Of a stretch of DNA of 64,000 nucleotides, positions 55,921 to 63,400 are shown piece by piece. A program made the translations under genes and the position numbers. The stretch covers positions 95,175 through 159,174 of the forward strand of contig JACKFB010000014.1 in NCBI GenBank assembly GCA_020632695.1. Direction: 5' to 3'. Each line of letters opens with the position of its first letter. Positions within the stretch are counted from its first letter, which is position 1. The notes under the pieces are model-generated. The model searched no databases. It had not been told where the DNA came from and was given only the letters and a program-made list of their open reading frames with translations. Source of the DNA: Deltaproteobacteria bacterium (GTDB lineage Bacteria; Myxococcota_A; UBA9042; PHBI01; JACKFB01).

Positions 55921-56691
55921 ATGAAGCTCCAGCGCCCACTGTCACTCCTCGCCTGCCTCTCCCTGTGCGTCCCCGCGCTGATGGGGGCCGACGGCTCGAG
56001 CTCCGGCTGCGGCCAGCACGAGGACATGCCCGACGTCAGCGGCTCCTGGGCCGTGGACTACGACGACTCCATGATGGTGGAGCTGAAGATCGGCGGCTCG
56101 GTCTACACCCGCACCCTGGGCCCCGAGGGCGGCGTCATCACGGTGGAGCACGACGGCGTGCCCCTGAGCTTCGACCTGGACTGCTCGCGCGCCGACGTGC
56201 TGTGCCCGAGCGAGGCGTGGCCGGAGACGGTGAAGATGGCCCAGCCCGACCGCGACTGGGAGGCCCACGTGGAGCTGACCCTGCCGTCGCAGCGCTGCGA
56301 CGGCACCCTGGTGCCGGCCGACCCGACGCGCTGCGGTGCGGGCACGCGCAACCCGGACTGCGACGACGTGTGCGAAGGCACTGTGACCACCACCTCGACC
56401 AAGCGCGCGGGGCTGCTCAGCAAGGGCGGTGACCGGCTGTCGGTGCTGTTGGGCGCCGCGGCCGCGTCCAACGGCGTCAACTGCCTGCTGCTGGGGCTCT
56501 CGGTGGCCGAGGCCGACGTGGTCTCCGAGGGCGGCCCGCGCAGCGTGCGCTGGGAGGCCGTGCGCCTCGAGCAGGGCCACGTCACCACGGGCTACGCCGG
56601 CGGCTGCCTCTTCGCCGGGTCCTCGCCCGACGCGCTGGTCGCCGGCGCCAGCATCAAGGTGACCACCGGCTTCGAGGCCAACCGGCTGTGA
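55921..56691 (+). CDS. secreted protein of unknown function
   Basis: 256 residues with signal MKLQRPLSLLACLSLCVPALMG and, shortly after, a Ser/Gly-Cys pair (SSSGCGQHEDMP) that could be a lipobox or a free cysteine. The mature part starts SGSWAVDYDDSMMVELKIGG, a beta-barrel-like pattern, and has Cys pairs (CSRADVLCPSEAW, CGAGTRNPDCDDVCEG). No known domain is recognised. ATG 55921 is the first in-frame start with a proper signal. It is preceded by a good sigma-54 promoter pattern, suggesting regulated expression. It converges with the aldehyde dehydrogenase operon. Confidence 0.7.
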   Translation: MKLQRPLSLLACLSLCVPALMGADGSSSGCGQHEDMPDVSGSWAVDYDDSMMVELKIGGSVYTRTLGPEGGVITVEHDGVPLSFDLDCSRADVLCPSEAWPETVKMAQPDRDWEAHVELTLPSQRCDGTLVPADPTRCGAGTRNPDCDDVCEGTVTTTSTKRAGLLSKGGDRLSVLLGAAAASNGVNCLLLGLSVAEADVVSEGGPRSVRWEAVRLEQGHVTTGYAGGCLFAGSSPDALVAGASIKVTTGFEANRL

Positions 56692-56707
56692 ACGCCCGCG
56701 CTGTGCC

Positions 56708-57592
56708 CTACATCCCCATGGGGTGCCAGGCGGTCTTCAGCTCGACGAAGGGCACGATGAGGTAGGGGCTCTGCCTCGCCTCGTCGTGCCAGTGGCTGAG
56801 GTCGCCGTCGTCCTCGAAGTGCACGCGCTTGACCGACTCGGCCGCCTCCACCCCGATGAGCTTGCGGGTCGCGTCGTCCGCACCCACGCAGAGGATGCCG
56901 TCGACGTCCATGTGCCTGGCCGCGTGCGGCGCCAGCTCGTCCCGCAGCCCGGTCAGGATGTTCACCACCCCGCCCGGCAGGTCCGAGGTCGCCAGCACCT
57001 CGGCCAGCTCCATCGCCACCGTGGGCGCCGGCCCGCTGACCACGACCACCACGCTGTTGCCCGACACGATGACCGGCGCGATGGCCGACACCAGGCCCAG
57101 CAGCGCCGAGCCCTCCGACGCGAAGGCCACGACCACGCCGGTCGCCTCGGGGAAGGTGAAGTTGAAGTGCGCCGACGCCACCGGGTTGGTGGTGCCCATG
57201 AACTGCGGGAACTTGTCGGCCCAGCCGGCGTACCAGACCAGCCGGTCCACCGCCGCGCCCACCTCGCCCTCGGCCGCCTTGGCGCTCAGCCCGGTCGCCG
57301 CCGTCAGCGCCGCCTCGAACACCGCCGAGCGCGACTCCAGCATCTCGGCCATGCGGTAGAGGATCTGCCCCCGGTTGAAGGCCGTCCGCTTCGCCCAGCC
57401 CTCCTGGGCCTTGCGCGCGGCGACGACCGCGTCCCGCAGATCCTTGCGCGAAGCCCGGCACACGTTGGCCACTGGAGCCCCCTTGTCGTCACGCGCGACC
57501 GTGTAGCGGCCGCTCTCGCTGCGCGGAAAGGCGCCGCCGATGAAGAGCTTGTAGGTCTTGCGCACCGTGATGCGCTCGGGCGCCTTCGCCAT
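56708..57592 (-). CDS. truncated aldehyde dehydrogenase paralogue without catalytic domain
   Basis: 294 residues, against about 480 for the family. The N-terminal NAD-binding region is recognisable (YKLFIGGAFPRSESGRY, ATGLSAKAAEGEVGAAVDRLVWYAGWADKF, VVVVVSGPAPTVAMELAEVL, LPGGVVNILTG), but the catalytic domain with its Cys and the ELGGK glutamate are absent. The protein ends SPYLIVPFVELKTAWHPMGM. ATG 57592 overlaps the stop of the full-length paralogue (TGATG). The pairing with a full enzyme behind deoC suggests a structural or regulatory subunit rather than an independent enzyme (inference). Confidence 0.8.
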   Translation of the reverse strand: MAKAPERITVRKTYKLFIGGAFPRSESGRYTVARDDKGAPVANVCRASRKDLRDAVVAARKAQEGWAKRTAFNRGQILYRMAEMLESRSAVFEAALTAATGLSAKAAEGEVGAAVDRLVWYAGWADKFPQFMGTTNPVASAHFNFTFPEATGVVVAFASEGSALLGLVSAIAPVIVSGNSVVVVVSGPAPTVAMELAEVLATSDLPGGVVNILTGLRDELAPHAARHMDVDGILCVGADDATRKLIGVEAAESVKRVHFEDDGDLSHWHDEARQSPYLIVPFVELKTAWHPMGM

Positions 57593-59055
57593 CAGCGGAC
57601 CTCCAGATAGGGCAGGAGCCCGTGCCAGCCGCCCTCGCGCCCGAAGCCGCTCTCCTTGTAGCCGCCAAACGGGCTGCCCGGGTCGAACTTGTTGAAGCTG
57701 TTGCCCCAGATGACGCCGGCCCGAAGCGCGCCCGCCACCTGGAAGAGCTTCGAGCCCTTGTCGGTCCACACGCCCGCCGACAGCCCGTAGGCCGTGTTGT
57801 TGGCCTTCTCGATGGCCTCTTCCGGCGTGCGGAAGGTCAGCACGGAAAGCACCGGGCCGAAGATCTCCTCGCGGGCCACGCGGTGGGTCTGGGACACCCC
57901 GGTGAAGAAGGTGGGCCGGAAGAAGAAGCCCTTGTCCGGCAGCGCGCACTTGGACTGGTGGATGGTCGCGCCCTCCTCGACGCCCGAGTCGACCAGCTCC
58001 TGGATCTTCTCGAGCTGGGCCCGCGAGTTGATGGCGCCGATGTCCGTGTTCTTGTCCAGCGGATCGCCCACCCGCAGCGTCTGGATGCGGTGGTGCAGCT
58101 TCTCGACCACCTCGTCCTCGACGCACTCCTCGACCAGCAGCCGCGAGCCCGCGCAGCACACGTGGCCCTGGTTGAAGTAGATGCCGTCGACGATGCCCTC
58201 GACGGCCTGGTCGATGGCGGCGTCGGCGAAGATGATGTTGGCGCCCTTGCCGCCCAGCTCCAGCGTCAGCCGCTTGCGGGTCCCGGCCAGCGTGCGCTGG
58301 ATGATCTTGCCCACGTCGGTCGAGCCGGTGAACGCGATCTTGTCGACGTCCGGGTGCTCGACGATGGCCGCGCCGGTCTTGCCGAAGCCGTTGACCAGGT
58401 TGACCACGCCGGCCGGAAGCTCCGCCTCCATGAAGATCTCGGCCAGCTTCATCGCGGTCAGCGGCGTGGTCTCGGCCGGCTTCAGCACCACCGTGTTGCC
58501 GGCGGCCAGCGCCGGCGCGATCTTCCACGCCGCCATCAGCAGCGGGAAGTTCCACGGGATGATCTGCCCGGCGACGCCGATGGGCCGCGGGTCGGCCCCG
58601 GCGAAGGCGTAGCGCAGCTTGTCGGCCCAGCCCGCGTAGTAGAAGAAGTGCGCGGCGGCCAGCGGCACGTCCACCGACTTGCTCTCGCGGATGGGCTTGC
58701 CGCCGTTCATCGACTCGAGAATGGCCAGCTCGCGCGCCTTCTCCTGGATGATGCGGGCGATGCGATAGAGGTACTTGGCCCGCTCGCGGCCGGGCATCTT
58801 CCCCCACACGCCCGACTGGGCCTTGCGGGCGGCGGCGACGGCCTTGTCCACCGTCTTGGCCGAGGCCTCGCCGACCTCGCACAGGACCTCCTCGTTGGAC
58901 GGGTCGATGACCTCGAACCAGGACTCGGCGTCGACGAAGCGGCCGTCGATGAAGTGGCCGTAGCGCTTCTCGAAGCGCACGTGGTCGCGGGCCTCGGGCG
59001 CGGGCGCGTAGTCCCACAGGTCCCCGAAGAGCAGCTCGCGGGTGGGGATGTTCAT
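57592..59055 (-). CDS. aldehyde dehydrogenase, full length
   Basis: 487-residue NAD(P)-dependent enzyme oxidising aldehydes to acids. Key residues: IIPWNFPLLMAAWKIAPALAAG and VLKPAETTP (cofactor), FTGSTDVGK, the general base Glu in LTLELGGKG, the nucleophile in FNQGHVCCAGSRL, and EEIFGPVLSV. ATG 59055 was chosen; the open frame continues only into the fold-back region. With deoC upstream it probably oxidises the acetaldehyde released from deoxyribose 5-phosphate. The 197-base gap to deoC holds a nested inverted repeat. Confidence 0.93.
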   Translation of the reverse strand: MNIPTRELLFGDLWDYAPAPEARDHVRFEKRYGHFIDGRFVDAESWFEVIDPSNEEVLCEVGEASAKTVDKAVAAARKAQSGVWGKMPGRERAKYLYRIARIIQEKARELAILESMNGGKPIRESKSVDVPLAAAHFFYYAGWADKLRYAFAGADPRPIGVAGQIIPWNFPLLMAAWKIAPALAAGNTVVLKPAETTPLTAMKLAEIFMEAELPAGVVNLVNGFGKTGAAIVEHPDVDKIAFTGSTDVGKIIQRTLAGTRKRLTLELGGKGANIIFADAAIDQAVEGIVDGIYFNQGHVCCAGSRLLVEECVEDEVVEKLHHRIQTLRVGDPLDKNTDIGAINSRAQLEKIQELVDSGVEEGATIHQSKCALPDKGFFFRPTFFTGVSQTHRVAREEIFGPVLSVLTFRTPEEAIEKANNTAYGLSAGVWTDKGSKLFQVAGALRAGVIWGNSFNKFDPGSPFGGYKESGFGREGGWHGLLPYLEVR

Positions 59056-59066
59056 CGCGTCTCCTG

Positions 59067-59253
59067 GGAGCCCGTCGTGGATAAGGGTTTCAGGTGGATC
59101 CGAGCCGGGTTCGAGGTGGATCGGCGAGGCTCCTCCCTGCGGAGCCCCTTCCGGAACCCGAGGCAAACCAGGAGGTTTGCCGCAGCGGTTCCGGAACGCC
59201 GAGGCGCCCGAAACCGGCCGGAGACGCCGAGACATCTATCCACTGCGGGCTCC
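59067..59253. repeat. 187 bp nested inverted-repeat element between deoC and the dehydrogenase
   Basis: Ends GGAGCCCGTCGTGGATA (59067-59083) and TATCCACTGCGGGCTCC (59237-59253) are inverted with 15 of 17 matches; the second ends on the first base of the deoC stop. Inside, GGTTTC/GAAACC pair, and a long central hairpin TTCCGGAACC-cga-GGCAAACC-agga-GGTTTGCC-gcagc-GGTTCCGGAA (59149-59196) has 10 and 8 bp perfect stems. It contains no gene. It could be a mobile palindromic element or a structured RNA that separates expression of the two genes. Confidence 0.75.
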
Positions 59254-60152
59254 TACGGCAAGCTGAGGTAGCGGTCGGATTGGTAGCGGCCGGTGCGCTC
59301 CTTCTCGAGCTGGAGCAGCACGTCGTTGAGCAGCGTGGACGCCCCGAAGCGGAACCAGTCGGGGCTGAGCCAGGCGTCGCCCAAGGTCTCCTTGACCATG
59401 ATGAGGTAGCGCAGCGCGTCCTTGGCGGTGCGGATGCCGCCGGCCGGCTTCATGCCGACCATCTTGCCGGTGCGGATGTAGTGGTCGCGGATGGTCTCCA
59501 GCATGACCAGCGTCACCGGCAACGTGGCCGCCGGCGTCACCTTGCCGGTGGAGGTCTTGATGAAGTCGGCGCCCGCCTCGATGGCGATGAGGCTGGCCCG
59601 GCGCACGTTGTCGTAGGTGACCAGCTCGCCGGTCTCCAGGATCACCTTGAGGTGCGCCTTGCCGCAGGCCTCCTTGCACGCGGCGATCTCGTCGAAGACC
59701 TGCGCGTGGTCCCCGGCCAGAAACGCGTTGCGGTTGATGACCATGTCGATCTCGTCGGCGCCAGCGGCCACGGTCCGCCGCACCTCGTCCAGCCGCTCGC
59801 TGAGCTGGGCCTGCCCGCTGGGGAAGTACGTCGCGACCGCGGCGACGTGCACCCCCGAGCGCCCCAACGCCCGCTTGGCCACCGAGACCAGCGGCGGGTA
59901 CACGCACACCGCGGCCACATGCGGCACGTCGGAGCCCGGCAGCGGCACCATCGCCTTGCGGCACAAGCTCTGGATGCGCCCGGCCGTGTCGCGGCCCTCC
60001 AGGCTGGTCAGGTCCATCATCGCGACGGCCAGCCGCAGCCCCTGCACCTTGGCGCCCTTCTTGATGCTGCGAGAAGAGAGCCGCGCGGCCCGCTCCTCCA
60101 CCCCCACCTGATCCACCGTCCGCATCTGGGACGCCACGAAGTGCCGCGTCAT
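59253..60152 (-). CDS. deoC: deoxyribose-phosphate aldolase
   Basis: 299-residue class I aldolase splitting 2-deoxyribose 5-phosphate into glyceraldehyde 3-phosphate and acetaldehyde, in nucleoside breakdown. Catalytic lysines are visible in AGADFIKTSTGK (Schiff base) and VGMKPAGGIR (proton relay), with the conserved Asp in ADEIDMVINRN. It is the longer DeoC form with an N-terminal extension (MTRHFVASQMRTVDQVG). ATG 60152 was chosen; upstream the frame is only the hexanucleotide array. Two aldehyde dehydrogenase genes follow, fitting removal of the acetaldehyde. Confidence 0.94.
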   Translation of the reverse strand: MTRHFVASQMRTVDQVGVEERAARLSSRSIKKGAKVQGLRLAVAMMDLTSLEGRDTAGRIQSLCRKAMVPLPGSDVPHVAAVCVYPPLVSVAKRALGRSGVHVAAVATYFPSGQAQLSERLDEVRRTVAAGADEIDMVINRNAFLAGDHAQVFDEIAACKEACGKAHLKVILETGELVTYDNVRRASLIAIEAGADFIKTSTGKVTPAATLPVTLVMLETIRDHYIRTGKMVGMKPAGGIRTAKDALRYLIMVKETLGDAWLSPDWFRFGASTLLNDVLLQLEKERTGRYQSDRYLSLP

Positions 60153-60237
60153 GCTGACTCCAAGCCCCGGGTTGCCCGATGAGCGAGCCATAGCACCGGC
60201 GCCCGGGACTGCCAAGGTCGACCGGCGGGAGCGCGGG

Positions 60238-60435
60238 AGCGAGACCGAGGCCGGGGCCGCGACCGACACCGAGACCGACTCCGACACCGCGGCCGGCTCT
60301 GAGACCGGCGCCGACTCCGAGGCCGACTCCGTGACCGACTCCGTGACCGACTCCGAGACCGACACCGAGATCGACACCGAGACCGACACCGAGACCGACA
60401 CCGAGACCGAGACCGGCTCCGACACCGAGACCCGG
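60238..60435 (+). repeat. GAGACC-type hexanucleotide array, locus 4
   Basis: About 200 bases of GNGNCC-like units, with more variation than the others (GACTCC, GGCTCC, GTGACC among GAGACC and GACACC). It makes up most of the 340-base gap between deoC (minus) and the NACHT gene (plus). GAGACC is again on the plus strand. No fold-back element follows. Confidence 0.9.
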
Positions 60436-60481
60436 TAGCGGGTTTGTGCTCCTGGGGCTAGCATGGCGCGTTCCCTCTAGC

Positions 60482-60495
60482 GGAGGTGCCCATTG
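60482..60495 (+). promoter_or_regulatory. ribosome binding site and TTG start of the NACHT gene
   Basis: GGAGG at 60482-60486 is six bases before TTG 60493. No ATG or GTG in this frame has comparable spacing before the first metallophosphoesterase motif (LHISDIH, codons 16-22), so the TTG decides the start. Confidence 0.75.
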
Positions 60496-63400
60496 TCCCG
60501 CCACGACGACGTCGGCTCGCAGGCCGAGCTGCGTTGGCTGCATATCTCGGACATCCACATGACCGAAGAGCCCTGGCGCGAGCGGCGCGAGCTGGTCGCA
60601 CTCCTCGAGTTCGTCGACGCTCAGCGCGACGCGGGCCTCGCGCCGCATGTGGTCTTCGCCACCGGTGACCTGGCGGACAAGGGCAAGCCGGCGCAGTTCA
60701 TACAGGTCGCGGCCTTCTTCACCGAGCTGATGAGCCGGGCGGGACTCACGCCCGAGGAGCACCTCTTCCTGGTGCCCGGCAATCATGACGTGGACCGCGG
60801 CGTCGTCGACGACATGGACAGGTTGGTCGTCGAAAGCCTGCTCTCCACCAAGGATCAAGCCGCGCTGAAGGAGCGCTTGAACAAGTCCAAGGTCATGGGA
60901 GAGATGGCGAACCGCCTCGACGCCTTCTACCGCTTCACGGCCGACCTGCTGGGCGCCAAGCGGGCGTGGGTCGCGCTCCGTCCCTGGCGCACCGACATCA
61001 TCGAGGCCCAGGGACTCACCCTCGCCATCCTCCAGCTCAACTCCTCATGGGCCAGCGGACAGCACGGCAACGACGAGGGCAAGAAGCTCCTGATGGGCCT
61101 CGCCCAGGTCGAGGACGCGCTCCGCGACCTCGACCTGCATCACCTGCGCATCGCGCTGATGCACCACCCCCTGGACTGGCTGGCCGACTTCGACGAGAGC
61201 GTCGTCGACGACCTGCTGGTCTCCCCGCGAGGCGCGCACATCGTCTTGCGAGGCCACCTGCACAAGGAGAAGACCTTCCACCGCCTGGACCCCGATGGCT
61301 GCACCCTCATGCACGCGGCGGGGACGCTCTACGTGCAGGAGCAGTGGCCCCGCGGCTTCCTCGTCGGCACCCTGAGCCCCGCCGCGAACGAGACCTCCGT
61401 GCAATTCTTCGGCTACAAGGACAGCAGCGGTGGCTTCTGGCGACCGGAGCAAGCCTACAAGGGTCTCGACTCGGACGGCCTCTGGACCCGGCCGCTCCCG
61501 GAAGGCTGGCTCACTTCGCCGACGCCCCTACCGGCCGCAACGCTGGCGCTCCCGCCGCTCGACCGCCACGTCGAACTCATCGAAGAGTACCGCCGCAACG
61601 CCCGCACCTCGCAGGCAGTGATGAGCTTCACGGGCTATAGTGCCCGAAAGCGTGGCCCAGAGAGCGCGACCATCACCGAGCTTTTCGCGCCACTCCAGAT
61701 GGTCCCCCGAGGCGTGCCGCTGCGAAGCGACGCCCCCACCATCGACATCACCTCGCTGGTCAACCGCCTCTTGCGCCGCGACGGCGAGGGCCGCGCCGAG
61801 CGCGTGGTCGTGCTGGGCGCTCCCGGCAGCGGAAAGACGACGTTGACGAGGTACCTCGGTGTCTGGGCCGCAGGCGGCTTCGAATTACCGGGCATCGACC
61901 GGCCGGAACGGCTCATCCCGCTGACGATTCGCTTCCGTGACCTCGTGCAGGATGTCGCCAAAGGCGCGCCCCGTGACCTCCTGGACTACCTCGCCCGCCA
62001 CTCGGGCGAGCTGCTCCGCCAGAGAGCCCCCCGCGAGTTCTTCGAGCGCATCCTCGCGGACGGCGACGCCCTGGTCATCCTGGACGGCTTCGATGAGGTC
62101 TCCCAGCGAGGCGAGCGCAGCCCGGTCCAAGAGTGTGTCGTCCGATTCGCAGCCGCCCACCCACGTTGTCCGCTCCTGGTGACCTCCCGCGAGGCCGGCT
62201 ATGACGACGCCGCCTTGCCAGGCCCCCGGGCCGGCGAAGAAGACACGCCTGAGCGGAGTGGGGCAGCTGCGCATCCGCCAGCGTCGTGCGGCCCGGACGA
62301 CGTGCGGCCCTTCGACCACTTGATGCTCCGCCCGCTCACCGACGCCGCCCTCGAGCAGCTGATCCGCAACTGGTACGCCGTGCAAGAGCGGGCCGATCCC
62401 CGCAAGCGACGCGACGCGATCGACGACCTGCTCGGCGCGCTGTCCACCGAGCCCCGCGTGCGGCACCTGGCGCACACCCCGCTGCTGGCCACGCTCATCT
62501 GCCTGGTCCACCGCGAGAGCGCGCGTCTCCCGGGCGAACGCGCCAAGCTCTACGACAAGGTCGTCGACACGCTGCTCGACTCGTGGCCCAGCGACGCCGG
62601 GCTGTCGAGCGAGTTCGAGGGCCTGGATGCCGACAGACAGCGCCGGTATCTCCAAGAGCTGGCGCTGGTGATGCAGACACGCCGTGCAGAAGCCACAGAC
62701 GCCAACCAGCGCGACCACGCGCACCCCGAGAGCGGAGACGCGGTCGTGATCGAGCACGACACGCTGGTCGCCGATCTGGCCCGGATCTGCTGCGTCGATG
62801 ACGCGGCGGACGAGACGGCGAATCGTCGCCGGATGGCTCGCTGGGTCGCGTGGCTGGCCGAACGCACCGGCCTGCTCGTTGAGCACGAGACCGGCGTGTT
62901 CGCGTTCCTCCACCTGACCCTGATGGAATACTTGGCCGCCTGCGCGGTGGTCGCGCGTGAAGGAGCGCCGGGCGTCGATGAGCTGGCCGGCTTCTTGGCG
63001 AAAGCAGTCGAGGCTCCCGCCTGGCGTGAGCCCGTGCGGCTGGCTATCGGCGTGCAGGCCAATCAGCTTCCGTTCATCGAAGCGTTGCTCGGCGCATTCC
63101 GCGACGCATCGCCGCTGCACCGCGTCGTCCTCCTCGAGGGACTCCATGAGGGGATGGACGCGACGCCAAAGGCGGTCGGCGACATCGTGCGCGCGGTACT
63201 CGAAGACCTGCCCAACCTGCGCCAGGATTCAGCCGCCGCCGAAGCGGTCGACACGCTGGTTCAGCTCTGCCGATTTTCGCCGCGTCACTCGGAGGCTGCC
63301 CGCCGTTCGGTACAGCAGACGCTGCTCGAGTGGCCTGCCGGCCGACGACTTGACGACGCCCTGCTCGAAGCCCTCCCGACGCTCATCACAGACCCGTCAG

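Noticed and set aside
60966..61640. Shorter frames on both strands across the NACHT gene
   Set aside because: They are shadows; the frame from TTG 60493 carries continuous domain motifs on both sides and has no stop to the window end.
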